A DNA stretch of 64,000 nucleotides from positions 1 to 64,000 of the forward strand of contig JBHGAV010000012.1 in assembly GCA_041946685.1 (NCBI GenBank), written 5' to 3'. Positions 42,404 through 50,939 of the stretch are shown in pieces. This DNA is from JBHGAV01 sp041946685. Its GTDB lineage: Bacteria; Acidobacteriota; Terriglobia; Bryobacterales; Bryobacteraceae. The number at the start of each line of letters is the position of its first letter. Within the stretch, counting starts at the first letter, position 1. Made by a program: the position numbers and the translations under genes. Under the pieces are notes generated by a model. That model saw only the letters and a list, made by a program, of their open reading frames with translations, did not search any database and was not told the DNA's origin.

Positions 42404-42748
42404 TCAACGAAACGCATCACCAAAAGCCGCAACCGCCATCCAGAACCCTCTTGCCGTGGAGGATGTTCCTGTACGGGAGAGCTGGTAGCAGCCTCTGACC
42501 GCGAGCGCCTCCCCCGACGTGGAGCCGGCGTGGAAAACGGACCACCGGTCAAGCAGGTCTTGTGCGGGCAGCGAAAGCAATTCCCGCGAGCAGACGCGGT
42601 TCCACTCGCCGCCGGGGACCTCTCCCCACTCCCGCCGCAGCAAGTCAAACGACTCCCGGAGCAGCGCACCGCGCCCGTCCCCGGCGTAGTGGACTACAAA
42701 GGCGTTGCGGCCCGGGTCATGCTTCTCTCCCGAGACCGGCTGTCTCAC
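42404..42748 (-). pseudogene. Broken methyltransferase fragment with frameshifts
   Basis: A protein-like frame starts at 42748 (ALLRESFDLLRREWGE, LLDRWSVFHAGST, ALAVRGCYQL) and then loses sense. In the next frame, from about 42480 down to 42430, the sequence reads YRNILHGKRVLDGGCGFW, which is the SAM-binding motif I of a class I methyltransferase. A second shift near the AAAA run at 42422-42425 would restore GFGD before the stop at 42404. Nothing resembling the rest of a methyltransferase follows. I read this as a decayed gene; sequencing error is the alternative. Its start overlaps the end of the glycosyltransferase-like gene. Confidence 0.5.
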
Positions 42749-44468
42749 GGCGCGCCGGTCGATGGATCTGGGTCTCCGGCAGTACGAAATCCGCCAGGCC
42801 CCAATTGCCCCTGTTGAAAATCATGGGCGAGCGCAACATCCGCATCTGATCGGCCCAGGCTAGCACTTGGGAGAGTTCAAGCCAAGGCACACCCTTGGCC
42901 TTGAGCCTGTCGTACATCGCCGTTTGGCCGTGGGGCGTCCATCCTGAACCGATCTCATGCTCGATGTGATACATGCGGATCGGGTCCCCCAATACCTCCT
43001 CCCGGATTCCCGCAGAATGGGCGGCGAGACAAAAGACGGAGTCCACGTGGATTGAGAACAGATCAAACTCCGGGTAACCCCGCAAGTCGAACCAGTCTTC
43101 CCTCGCGAGCAACGTGAAGTCGCCACACGCGTTCGTGTGCACAGGGGGTTCACGGTCCAGTACCGCAGTCTGTGAAGGCACGACCTCTCCCGGACTCCCA
43201 GCGCGGGCCCGCCTGAACCAGAGACGCGGCGGCGCAATCAGAAACGAGACGCCACTTGAGTCGAACTGGATCCCCAGCCTCTCGATCTGTTGGGGAGACA
43301 AGGGCAGACCAACCCTCACAGGGTGCGTGGCCCCCAGCAAGCTGACTGCGAAGCGCGAAGCTCTTCTGGTCCAGTTCCAAATGCTGGAGACGAGCGGGCT
43401 TGGTCCTCCTCGCACGGTCCTCTCGGGTTTAGCAGCCGGCGGCTCGGGAGTCACCGAGGCACAGTCCCCCCAAGCGCACCGGAACACACGAAAATTAAGA
43501 ACGCGCAGATCCTCGGCAATCCGGAAGCCACCGTCAACCGTTCGAAGACGCAACACCCGGGTCTCTCCAGCCGAAATGGAGCAGCGGATGTAGACGGGTG
43601 CCCGCCGGGTCACCTCGGTCTCTTGCAGGGTCTGGCCCGCCTCGTCGAGCAGCAGCAGCCGGGAGCCGAGCCCGCGCGTTCCCGGACCTGGTTCCAGTTC
43701 CAGAGTGAGGCCCTGCGCCCTGTCGCTTGACGGCTTCAGGATGATCTCTGCATCGTTCGCTATCCAGCGGAAGACCCTTCCGAAGAACTGCTCGGGCTCG
43801 TGCCAGCCGCGACCGAAGAAGATCCCGCTCCCGGGAGACGCGATGTCTTCGGGGGCCAACTCGCGCAGTCCGTCCGGTCTTACCGCGAACGTTCCCTCGC
43901 GGGCGTTTAGCCGCAGCAGATGACTTCGGCAGAATGCGAGGCGTTCTTCCACCGCGGCCTCAACCGGCACATCGGAGGCCACGTCGTGCCTGTCCAGCCG
44001 GTACATCTTACCCGGCCGCAACCCTCCCTCCCGCAACCATTCGAAGAACTCGTTCGAGAACAGGACGTCGATGTTGGTTGCCAAGATGAAACTGCCTCGC
44101 GCACGCCGGATGCCCGCGTTCTTCGCGATCATCTGGTACAACAAGAGGGCGTCTGCATGCCTCTGGCGGGCGTGCAGCTCAGGCGGCACCTCGATGCAGC
44201 GCACCGTGCAGGGGCCAAAATCCGCTGGCCACTGAAGCGCCTCAGCCAGCTTCGGTTTCTCCGGCGGAGGGTTCCAATCGACCAGCACCAGTTCCAGCGG
44301 GACTTCATAACGAGCCACCTGCGCGATCAAGGCGTTGACGAAGGTCTGGAGGCGACCGAGCATGTTGCCTCCGTGGCCGTCGTTACGCGCCGTGGCTACG
44401 ATGGACAGGTATGGCCGTCCGTCCCTCCACGCGTCCTGCTGCTTCTCCTCCGTCTCCGGTGCATTCAC
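42717..44468 (-). CDS. Glycosyltransferase-like protein
   Basis: A 583-residue protein. The N-terminal region resembles a GT-A fold: YLSIVATARNDGHGGNMLGR, LELVLVDWNPPPEKPKL, then FILATNIDVLFSNEFFEWLR as the DXD-like strand. A middle domain (about 245-345) looks beta-rich. The C-terminal part (from about 440) has HTNACGDFTLLAREDWFDLR and FSIHVDSVFCLAAHSAG, resembling the second half of the nucleotide-sugar transferase core, so the fold may carry an inserted domain. No signal or membrane segment. Position in the minus-strand glycan operon supports a transferase role; substrate unknown. Confidence 0.7.
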   Translation of the reverse strand: MNAPETEEKQQDAWRDGRPYLSIVATARNDGHGGNMLGRLQTFVNALIAQVARYEVPLELVLVDWNPPPEKPKLAEALQWPADFGPCTVRCIEVPPELHARQRHADALLLYQMIAKNAGIRRARGSFILATNIDVLFSNEFFEWLREGGLRPGKMYRLDRHDVASDVPVEAAVEERLAFCRSHLLRLNAREGTFAVRPDGLRELAPEDIASPGSGIFFGRGWHEPEQFFGRVFRWIANDAEIILKPSSDRAQGLTLELEPGPGTRGLGSRLLLLDEAGQTLQETEVTRRAPVYIRCSISAGETRVLRLRTVDGGFRIAEDLRVLNFRVFRCAWGDCASVTPEPPAAKPERTVRGGPSPLVSSIWNWTRRASRFAVSLLGATHPVRVGLPLSPQQIERLGIQFDSSGVSFLIAPPRLWFRRARAGSPGEVVPSQTAVLDREPPVHTNACGDFTLLAREDWFDLRGYPEFDLFSIHVDSVFCLAAHSAGIREEVLGDPIRMYHIEHEIGSGWTPHGQTAMYDRLKAKGVPWLELSQVLAWADQMRMLRSPMIFNRGNWGLADFVLPETQIHRPARRETAGLGREA

Positions 44469-44481
44469 GCCCGTGCTCCCA

Positions 44482-45333
44482 TCAAGGAATCGTGGCTGTC
44501 AGGCACAAGTGCCAACCGATCCGGTGTTCCAGCCATCGAAATACCCGCCGGGGAATCCATCGAAAATACCAGACGACCCGGTAGCGGTATTCCACATAGT
44601 CTCGTACTCGATAGGGAAAGATGTGGTCCACGCTGACGTCCAACACTCTGAACCCATACTTCTCCACGAGCCGGCGGGCATCTTTGCGCGAATACACGTA
44701 GGTCACCGGGCAGCCTGTCTGCGCCTCGGAATGCGCAGCCACGAGCTGGGAGAGGCGCCAAAACCGGCCGCGGCCTTCCACTAGCAGAATCCAAAACACC
44801 TTCCACGACCACTTGTTGTACACCATCAGTTTCAGGGTCCCGCCCGGTCTCAACAGTCTCCTGATCTGCTCCAGGACGCGGCCGGGGTTTGGCGTATGGT
44901 GGATCACTCCGAAGGAGTACGCCAAGTCAAAGCTGCCGGCCGGCAGGCAATCGCCGAGTTGCTCGGCATCCGCGCAAAGAAACCGAATCCTGTCCCCTAG
45001 CCCGTAAACAGCCGCGCGCTGGGCTGCGATCTCCAGGGACTTCCTTGACAGTTCGACCGCAGTCACCTCCGCTCCGTTCCTTGCGAAGTTGATCGTATCG
45101 GTGCCGATGCCGCAGCCGATCTCCAGGACCTTGCTGTTCCGCCAGCGCCCAAACTCCGCAAAGGCGGGAATGTGCGGCTCCACCCGGTACTTTCGGGCTT
45201 CGACCTGGTCGAAGTACTCCCGCGATCCCAACGGCGCGTTGGAATGCCGGATGTTGCACGGACGGGCATCCCAGTACTCGCTCACCTTCTGGATCGGCAC
45301 GTCCTGGAAATCTCTCTGTCGCGGGCGCTTCAT
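44482..45333 (-). CDS. Class I SAM-dependent methyltransferase
   Basis: A 283-residue protein starting MKRPRQRDF. The N-terminal VSEYWDARPCNIRHSNAPLG and DQVEARKYRVEPHIPAFAEF are typical of a family of glycan- or lipid-tailoring methyltransferases. Motif I is VLEIGCGIGTDTINFARNGA, then VTAVELSRKSLEIAA and FDLAYSFGVIHHTPNPG. It is the first gene of the minus-strand operon running down to 38483; a TACAAT box reads on the minus strand about 65 bases upstream. The C-terminal half is basic and aromatic, possibly membrane-associated. Confidence 0.82.
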   Translation of the reverse strand: MKRPRQRDFQDVPIQKVSEYWDARPCNIRHSNAPLGSREYFDQVEARKYRVEPHIPAFAEFGRWRNSKVLEIGCGIGTDTINFARNGAEVTAVELSRKSLEIAAQRAAVYGLGDRIRFLCADAEQLGDCLPAGSFDLAYSFGVIHHTPNPGRVLEQIRRLLRPGGTLKLMVYNKWSWKVFWILLVEGRGRFWRLSQLVAAHSEAQTGCPVTYVYSRKDARRLVEKYGFRVLDVSVDHIFPYRVRDYVEYRYRVVWYFRWIPRRVFRWLEHRIGWHLCLTATIP

Positions 45334-45781
45334 GGCAAGGCAATACCACGCACGTGGCAACGTCCGCACCATCCCTCCCGGATGGGGACGCCAGCCACTC
45401 TATTGTAGCCTCTGGGCGGAATTGTCGCAGTTCAGGCAGCGCCGCTTCGCTCACGGTGGATTGCGTAGCCGTAGATCCATGGAAGCGGGACGTCCCCGTG
45501 GTGCTTCGACAGGATGCGGCAAGCCTCCGAGAAGCGCACCCTCTGCCGGCCCACCGTCAAGTTGCCGGCTTGCACACGAGAGGTCGCCAGAACCCGATCG
45601 ATCTTCATGATCGGAAACAGCTTGGAGACTCTCATTCACAGAAGGGGAGCTCCGGCAAAGCTCCTTCATTGCACCGGCCGCCCACGTCTCTCCAACACAA
45701 AGCCCGCAAAACCAGCATCCTTTTCGGCGGCCGGACATCCATCTAGTTGTAGTTGGAAGCAGAATCTTCCCTGGAGCAAAT
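45334..45781. other. Divergent intergenic region between methyltransferase and SOD
   Basis: About 450 bases. It includes a doubtful minus-strand frame (45432-45635, listed separately) and a TACAAT box on the minus strand near 45400. Nothing else coding is evident, and I recognised no RNA gene. Confidence 0.4.
45432..45635 (-). CDS. Doubtful small hypothetical frame, 67 aa
   Basis: A 67-codon frame with somewhat protein-like composition (MKIDRVLATSRVQAG, RVRFSEACRILSKHHGD, LPWIYGYAIHRE). No clear ribosome site precedes either in-frame ATG and no motif is recognised. It could be a remnant of a glycan-cluster gene or noncoding. Confidence 0.25.
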   Translation of the reverse strand: MRVSKLFPIMKIDRVLATSRVQAGNLTVGRQRVRFSEACRILSKHHGDVPLPWIYGYAIHRERSGAA

Positions 45782-46495
45782 GTGCTGACCACCAGACGAC
45801 AAGTTCTAAGCGCCCTTGGCGCTATTGCCGCGGCGCAATTGGCGCCATCCCGGCTTTCGGCCCAGACGGCCGCCCCTGGAGGACCTTTCGTTCTTCCCCC
45901 GCTCGGCTACGCCTTCGACGCGCTGGAGCCGTACATTGATGCCCAAACGATGCAGATCCACCATGATCGCCATCACGCCGCCTACGTGGACAATCTGAAC
46001 AAGGCGGTGGCGAACTTTCCGGAGCTGGCCAAGCGGCCGGTTGAGGATCTTCTGAGAGACCTGAACGCGATCCCCGAGTCGATCCGTGCCGCGGTCCGCA
46101 ACCACGGCGGCGGGCACGCCAACCACACGCTCTACTGGCAGATCCTGTCGCCCGGCGGGCCCAAGCAGCCGACGGGCGAACTGGCCAAGGCCATCGATCA
46201 GCGCTTCGGCAGCTTCAGCTCGTTCCAGGATCAGATCACGCGGGCGGCCACGAGCGTGTTCGGGAGCGGATGGGCCTGGCTCGTGCTGGATCAGAACAGG
46301 CAATTGGCGATCGTCTCAACTCCCAATCAGGACACTCCAATCTCCACGGGACAAACACCCTTGCTGGGGATTGACGTTTGGGAGCACGCCTACTACCTCA
46401 AGTACCAGAATCGCCGTGCCGATTACCTGGCCGCCTTCCACAAAGCGATCAACTGGGACCCCATCTCGGACCAATACAGCAGACTGGCGAAGTGA
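45782..46495 (+). CDS. sodA: Superoxide dismutase (Fe/Mn), Tat-type signal
   Basis: A 237-residue enzyme that dismutates superoxide. An N-terminal twin-arginine-like signal (TTRRQVLSALGAIAAAQLAP, ending SRLSAQ) suggests periplasmic delivery of the folded metalloprotein. The mature part has QIHHDRHHAAYVDNLNKAV, GGGHANHTLYWQILSP, GSGWAWLV and DVWEHAYYLKYQNRR, which supply the His, His, Asp and His metal ligands. The start is GTG 45782, with GGAG nine bases upstream. Fe versus Mn cannot be decided from sequence alone. Periplasmic placement fits defence against external superoxide. Confidence 0.92.
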   Translation: MLTTRRQVLSALGAIAAAQLAPSRLSAQTAAPGGPFVLPPLGYAFDALEPYIDAQTMQIHHDRHHAAYVDNLNKAVANFPELAKRPVEDLLRDLNAIPESIRAAVRNHGGGHANHTLYWQILSPGGPKQPTGELAKAIDQRFGSFSSFQDQITRAATSVFGSGWAWLVLDQNRQLAIVSTPNQDTPISTGQTPLLGIDVWEHAYYLKYQNRRADYLAAFHKAINWDPISDQYSRLAK

Positions 46496-46513
46496 GCCCC
46501 TCTTGCAGCTCAC

Positions 46514-46519
46514 TATAAT
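46514..46519 (+). promoter_or_regulatory. -10 box before the ElyC-like gene
   Basis: A perfect TATAAT lies 19 bases after the SOD stop; transcription would begin near 46526. That excludes the in-frame GTG at 46525 as the start of a longer product and favours ATG 46546. Confidence 0.45.
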
Positions 46520-46545
46520 GAGGGGTGCTCGAAAAGCTCCCCGTC

Positions 46546-47172
46546 ATGAAGAGGCACGCCGCCATTCTCTGGCGAGCTTGCGTACGATTGCTGGCGTGCG
46601 TGGGTGCGCTTTTCGTCCTTGCCACCGCGACGCCGATTGACTACTGGTGGGCCACGGCGCTTTCAGGGCGATGGAACGACCCGCCCGGAGACGTCCTGAT
46701 TGTTCTTGGCGGGTCTACCCTTGACTACGGCTCGGTGGGCGGCTCCTCCTACTGGCGTGGAGTGTACGCGGCGCTCTGCTACCGTCAGGCGCGTTACTCG
46801 CAGGTTGTCCTGAGCGGGGGCCCGCCCGGCGATTCCTCCCCCGCCTTCGCCCTTCGGCAGTTCCTCGTGGCCCAGGGCGTGCCGGAACAGGTCATCCGAT
46901 TGGAAGACGCATCCACGACTACCCGGGAGAACGCCCTCTACACCGCCGCGCTTCTGCGAGACACTCCAGGGCGCAAGCTGCTCCTGACGAGCGACTATCA
47001 CATGTACAGGGCAGCCCGCGCCTTTAGGCGGGCAGGGCTTGAAGTCGCCACTCTCCCTTTTCCCGATGTGCGTAAGCGGGTGAGTTCCTGGCGCGGCCGC
47101 TGGCCCGCATTCCTCGATCTCGTCGAGGAGTCCCTGAAGATCGGCTACTACTTCGTTCGCGGCTGGATCTGA
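46546..47172 (+). CDS. YdcF/ElyC-family (DUF218) membrane protein
   Basis: A 208-residue protein with an N-terminal membrane helix (LLACVGALFVLATATPIDYW) and a DUF218 domain: DVLIVLGGSTLDYGS, RQARYSQVVLSGGPPGD, LEDASTTTRENALYTAALL and LLTSDYHMYRAARAFRRAGL. ElyC in Escherichia coli affects peptidoglycan and enterobacterial common antigen biosynthesis. The relation here is by fold only. The ATG at 46546 has no Shine-Dalgarno motif. Confidence 0.85.
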   Translation: MKRHAAILWRACVRLLACVGALFVLATATPIDYWWATALSGRWNDPPGDVLIVLGGSTLDYGSVGGSSYWRGVYAALCYRQARYSQVVLSGGPPGDSSPAFALRQFLVAQGVPEQVIRLEDASTTTRENALYTAALLRDTPGRKLLLTSDYHMYRAARAFRRAGLEVATLPFPDVRKRVSSWRGRWPAFLDLVEESLKIGYYFVRGWI

Positions 47173-47190
47173 CGCGCAGCCTCCCGATGC

Positions 47191-47196
47191 TATGAT
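47191..47196 (+). promoter_or_regulatory. -10 box before der
   Basis: TATGAT ends eight bases before the ATG at 47205; the predicted RNA would start a base or two before it. No ribosome site is present in the gap. Confidence 0.4.
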
Positions 47197-47204
47197 GAAG
47201 TCGC

Positions 47205-48509
47205 ATGGAGCAGTCCCCGAGCCTGCCCGTGGTGGCCATCGTAGGCAGGCCCAACGTCGGCAAGTCCACTCTGTTTAATTGCATCCTGGGCCAGCGGCGC
47301 TCGATCGTGGGCGACGAGCCGGGAATCACCCGGGATCGTATCCACGGTGAAGCCTCGCATCGGGGCCGCCGGTTCGAATTGGTCGACACGGGCGGCATCC
47401 TGCCCAACGAAGCGGAGCTAATCCCCAGCGAGATCTTCCGGCAGGCTCGCGTGGCGCTCGAGCGGGCCACTCACGTGATTCTCCTGGTCGACGGCCGAAC
47501 GGAGATGACCGCGGCGGACCGCGAGCTTGCGCAGCTCGTTCGCCGGCTTGGGCGCCCCGTTTCCCTGGCCATCAACAAGATCGACAGCGCCTCCCGGGAG
47601 GCCCTGGCGCACGAGTTCCACGAACTCGGTTTTGCCAGCCTTTTCCCCATCTCCTCCGAGCACCGGCTGGGCATCGAAGAGCTTCTGGACCACGTGACGG
47701 CATCCTTCCCCGCCGCCGTGGCCGAACAAGGCGCTGGTGAACCGGGGCCGGTGAAGGTCGCCATCATTGGCCGTCCGAATGTGGGCAAGTCAACGTTGCT
47801 GAACGCACTGGTGGGGGAGGATCGCGCCATCGTTTCGCCCGTGGCGGGGACGACGCGGGACGCGGTCGACCAGAAGATCGTCGCCGATGGGGCGGAGTAT
47901 ATTTTCGTCGATACGGCCGGAATTCGCCGCAAGGGGAAGACGAAGCTGATGGCGGAGAAGCTCAGCGTCGTCATGGCGCGGCGTCACATTCGGATGGCCA
48001 ACGTGGTGCTCCTCATCCTGGATGCCACCGAAGGCGTCCTCGGCCTGGACGCGACCATCGCCGGCTACGCGCACGAGGACGGCAGAGGACTCATCCTGTG
48101 CGTCAACAAGTGGGACGCCGCGCCGGACAAGAGCCGGAAGAACTTCGAAAGCAAGCTCCGCGAGTCCCTCAAGTTCCTGGATTACGCCCCGGTGGTCTTC
48201 CTGTCGGCCAAGACCGGTGCCGGCGTGCAGCGGTTGCTCCCGCTGATCAGCCAGGTCTTCGCCGCCGCCTCGCAGAGAATCTCTACCGGAGAGCTGAACC
48301 GGTTTGTGGAAACTCTCCGGTTCGAGCCCGAGTTGAAGGTGCTCTACGCGACGCAAGCTTCCGTGCGCCCGCCCACGTTCGTCCTGTTCACCGACCGCCG
48401 CGGCAAGTTGCACTTCTCCACGGAGCGATTCATCGTCAACCGGTTGAGAAAGCAATTCGGTTTCGACGGGACGCCGATCCGGGTGAAGGTCAGGCCGCGC
48501 CACCAGTGA
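47205..48509 (+). CDS. der: GTPase Der (EngA)
   Basis: A 434-residue ribosome-assembly GTPase of the EngA type that acts on the 50S subunit. Two G domains in tandem, each with IGRPNVGKST (near residues 11 and 188), DTGG or DTAG switch II motifs, and NKID/NKWD for guanine specificity, then a C-terminal KH-like domain (QRISTGELNRFVETL, RPPTFVLFTDRR). It is full length. It converges on a DUF302 gene 18 bases past its stop. Confidence 0.97.
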   Translation: MEQSPSLPVVAIVGRPNVGKSTLFNCILGQRRSIVGDEPGITRDRIHGEASHRGRRFELVDTGGILPNEAELIPSEIFRQARVALERATHVILLVDGRTEMTAADRELAQLVRRLGRPVSLAINKIDSASREALAHEFHELGFASLFPISSEHRLGIEELLDHVTASFPAAVAEQGAGEPGPVKVAIIGRPNVGKSTLLNALVGEDRAIVSPVAGTTRDAVDQKIVADGAEYIFVDTAGIRRKGKTKLMAEKLSVVMARRHIRMANVVLLILDATEGVLGLDATIAGYAHEDGRGLILCVNKWDAAPDKSRKNFESKLRESLKFLDYAPVVFLSAKTGAGVQRLLPLISQVFAAASQRISTGELNRFVETLRFEPELKVLYATQASVRPPTFVLFTDRRGKLHFSTERFIVNRLRKQFGFDGTPIRVKVRPRHQ

Positions 48510-48527
48510 TCCGGTCAGGACGCGCCG

Positions 48528-49070
48528 TCAGCCGCCCTGCGCGTCGTGCTGGCCGGTGCCGGCCAGTTCCTCCACCTTGGTCCCCTTGCAATCGATTCGC
48601 TGCGGGATGGAGGCGCGCGCGTTGACCATGCCCTCCGTCGCGCCCAGGCCGACCTCCCTTGCCGCGCCCCTCGTCTGCGCTGCGGAAGCGGGACGGGCGG
48701 CCTCTTCCAGGATCTCCCGGAGGAAAGTCTCCAGGGGAGCCGCCAAGCCGGCAAGGTCCGCACGGCCGAGCAGCGCGCAGATTTCCTCCGGCGCCAGCGC
48801 CTCGAGAGTCACCGAGCCCTCCTGTTCGAGCGCCGCGATCCGGCAGGGAACAAAGCTGGCGAAGCGCAGATCCGCGGCCAGAAGGGCCGCGCTAAGGTCA
48901 GGGTGACAAACGGTGAAGATCACCGCGTCCCTCGCCGGACTGGCTCCCGCCTGTTGCAGCAACTGTCCCACGTGGAGCACGGAGAGCACGTTCAGTCCCC
49001 GCTTCTGCGCCGCCTGAAGCAAGGCGGGCTCAATGGCGGCGAGTGGCTTCCGTGAGTGTACCTGCAACAT
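48528..49070 (-). CDS. DUF302-like protein
   Basis: A 180-residue protein from ATG 49070 (MLQVHSRKPLAAIEP), preceded by GGGGAGGGA. The core matches DUF302: AAQKRGLNVLSVLHVGQLLQ, VIFTVCHPDLSAALLAADLR and FVPCRIAALEQEGSVTLEAL. A C-terminal extension of about 60 residues is rich in Ala and Arg. The family fold is known, its function is not. Confidence 0.72.
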   Translation of the reverse strand: MLQVHSRKPLAAIEPALLQAAQKRGLNVLSVLHVGQLLQQAGASPARDAVIFTVCHPDLSAALLAADLRFASFVPCRIAALEQEGSVTLEALAPEEICALLGRADLAGLAAPLETFLREILEEAARPASAAQTRGAAREVGLGATEGMVNARASIPQRIDCKGTKVEELAGTGQHDAQGG

Positions 49071-49113
49071 GGGAGTCCCTCCCCGACAAGATGATATCAG
49101 ACCGTCGGAACTT

Positions 49114-49719
49114 CTAGACGGATCGCCGGACGAGGAACTCCGCCTCAACAAAGGCTCCGCTCCGGATCTGGGCCTCGAGTCTCGGGAATCGCAGCAGTTC
49201 CGCGTTCTCCCTCAGGTATTCCCTGTCGCTCGGGGGTATCTTCAAGAGAAAGCGGTCCGCATGCTCTCCGTACGAGTAGCCGGCGTACTCCACTCCGGCC
49301 CCCAGCGCAACCTCGGCGAGGACGTCCCAGAAACTCTTCCGGCGAACCAGGCCCCGCCGCGAAAGCGCCTCGCGCGCAACCCCCAGCCTCACGCCCGGAC
49401 CGCGGAGCACCACACGCACGCAAAGATCGGGCGTGAACGGCCTTGCCGGCTCGGGATCGGGGAACGAGGCCAGCATCGCCTGGATCGCTTCGAAACCGGC
49501 GTGCCAGCCCTCCCAGCGGTAGCGCGTGGCGCCACTAACCAGCGTCCCTCGCGCCAAAAGTTCCTGGATCCGCCGGCCGTCCTTGCGCGCAACGTCCAGC
49601 ATCAATTCGATGAGGTCTCGGATCGGCATCTCGCGCACGACCACGGGAGTGATCGAGACCCCCCCAGCCTCTTCGCTACTCAACTTAACCCGGACGGTGC
49701 CGGGCATCTCGGCCGCCAC
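49114..49719 (-). CDS. Hypothetical protein, 201 aa
   Basis: An unrecognised, probably cytoplasmic protein. Features are ITPVVVREMPIRDLIELMLDVA, a segment with TRYRWEGWHAGFEAIQAMLASFP, and a C-terminal YSYGEHADRFLLKIPPSDREYL. The start is GTG 49719 or ATG 49707; neither has a clear ribosome site. The 5' end lies 11 bases from the divergent MidA-like gene, so the two share a promoter region. Confidence 0.6.
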   Translation of the reverse strand: MAAEMPGTVRVKLSSEEAGGVSITPVVVREMPIRDLIELMLDVARKDGRRIQELLARGTLVSGATRYRWEGWHAGFEAIQAMLASFPDPEPARPFTPDLCVRVVLRGPGVRLGVAREALSRRGLVRRKSFWDVLAEVALGAGVEYAGYSYGEHADRFLLKIPPSDREYLRENAELLRFPRLEAQIRSGAFVEAEFLVRRSV

Positions 49720-49730
49720 GCTAAGCTAGT

Positions 49731-50732
49731 ATGGCAGACGCCGGCATCGGCCGGCTGAGGCAGATGACCAACGCCGGCGAGATCCTGAGGGACCAGATCA
49801 CCCGAGACGGCCCTGTCCCATTTCACAGATTCATGGAGGTGGCCCTCTATCAGCCTGGGTGCGGCTTCTACCAACGCGGACGCGATCCCTTCGGCCGCGC
49901 CGGGGACTACTTTACCGCTGAACAAATCCAACCTGTCTTCGGCATTCTCGTCGCCCAGCGTATCCGGCAACTCTACGAGGAACTCGGCCGGCCGGCGGAT
50001 TTCATTGTGGTGGAATTGGGGGCCGGCAGGGCGGAGATGGCCGAAGCCTTTTCCGACTTTCGGTACTCGCCTGTGGAGATCGGCGCCGGAGGGTGGCCCG
50101 CCCGGTTCACGGGCGTTGTCTTCAGCAACGAGTTCTTTGACGCCCTCCCCGTGCACGTGGTCGTGAGACGCCGGAGGGAGTTTCGAGAGATGCTCGTGGA
50201 CTGGCGCCTCGATCGCTTCGTGTGGTCGGAGGGAGCGCCCGTCGGCGGTGAAGTTGCAGACTACCTCTCGCGCTACGCCGCCGGAGTGGAGGACGGCTCC
50301 TGGGTGGAGGTCAACCTGGACGCACTCGGCTGGCTCGACCGGATCGCGGCGCGGCTGGAGCGCGGTTGGGTCGTCTCCATCGACTACGGCTACACGGCGC
50401 CCGAACTGATCCGCTTTCCCCGCGGCACCTTGATGAGCTACCGGCGGCACGTGGCGACCGAGGATGTACTGCTGACTCCCGGGGACCGCGATATCACCGC
50501 GCATGTAAACTTTACCGCGCTTGCGGAGCACGGCGCCCGCCGGGGCCTGCGGCCATGCCGTCTGGAGAACCTTTCGCGCACGCTGATTGCCGCCGGGGAG
50601 CCTGACGCCTTCGCGCTGGCGCTGAACTCGTCCTCGCCCGCCGAGGATCTCCGGCGCCGCGCGCAGCTCAAGACCCTGTTGTTCGGGATGGGGGAAACAT
50701 TCCGGACGCTGATTCAGCGGAAGGCGGAATAG
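49731..50732 (+). CDS. MidA/NDUFAF7-family SAM-dependent methyltransferase
   Basis: A 333-residue DUF185 protein. Family motifs are GPVPFHRFMEVALYQPGCGF, RAGDYFTAEQIQPVFG, VVELGAGRAEMAEAF (SAM motif I), FSNEFFDALPVHVVV and VVSIDYGYTAPELIRFPRGT. Mitochondrial NDUFAF7 methylates an arginine of complex I; the bacterial role is less clear. The start is uncertain between ATG 49731 and ATG 49764; homologues begin near the latter. Its stop lies five bases before a hairpin that terminates the opposite strand. Confidence 0.85.
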   Translation: MADAGIGRLRQMTNAGEILRDQITRDGPVPFHRFMEVALYQPGCGFYQRGRDPFGRAGDYFTAEQIQPVFGILVAQRIRQLYEELGRPADFIVVELGAGRAEMAEAFSDFRYSPVEIGAGGWPARFTGVVFSNEFFDALPVHVVVRRRREFREMLVDWRLDRFVWSEGAPVGGEVADYLSRYAAGVEDGSWVEVNLDALGWLDRIAARLERGWVVSIDYGYTAPELIRFPRGTLMSYRRHVATEDVLLTPGDRDITAHVNFTALAEHGARRGLRPCRLENLSRTLIAAGEPDAFALALNSSSPAEDLRRRAQLKTLLFGMGETFRTLIQRKAE

Positions 50733-50736
50733 CAAT

Positions 50737-50762
50737 AAAAAAGGCCCCGAGGAATCGGGGCC
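50737..50762 (-). terminator. Rho-independent terminator of the mini-gene
   Basis: GGCCCCGA (50743-50750) and TCGGGGCC (50755-50762) form a perfect 8-bp stem with a GGAA loop; AAAAAA at 50737-50742 becomes a T-run on the minus strand. It is a textbook minus-strand terminator placed 47 bases beyond the mini-gene stop. On the plus strand it lacks a T-run. Confidence 0.8.
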
Positions 50763-50809
50763 TGTGGTTGAACCCTATTGGGCTGCAGTCCCTGTTCGGG
50801 ACGCCGCTG

Positions 50810-50878
50810 CTACTTCTTCTTCTTCGGAGCAGCCTTCTTCTTCGCGGGCTTTGCAGCTTTCTTGGTTGCGTTCTTCAT
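50810..50878 (-). CDS. 22-residue lysine-rich peptide gene
   Basis: A 22-codon minus-strand gene with its own promoter, ribosome site (GGGAG about 10 bases before ATG 50878) and intrinsic terminator. The product begins MKNATKKAAK and ends APKKKK, with 11 Lys, 6 Ala, 2 Pro and no acidic residue. This Lys/Ala/Pro composition is that of histone-H1-like tails found on some bacterial DNA-binding proteins, but here it stands alone without a folded domain. It may coat DNA or RNA or contact membranes. Alternatively the roughly 195-base transcript acts as a small RNA and translation is incidental. The transcription signals are strong; function is unknown. Confidence 0.65.
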   Translation of the reverse strand: MKNATKKAAKPAKKKAAPKKKK

Positions 50879-50939
50879 CGATTGATTCTCCCGAACATCT
50901 AAAGTTGCGCGACCTCGTGAAAGATCGCAGCGTGATTCA

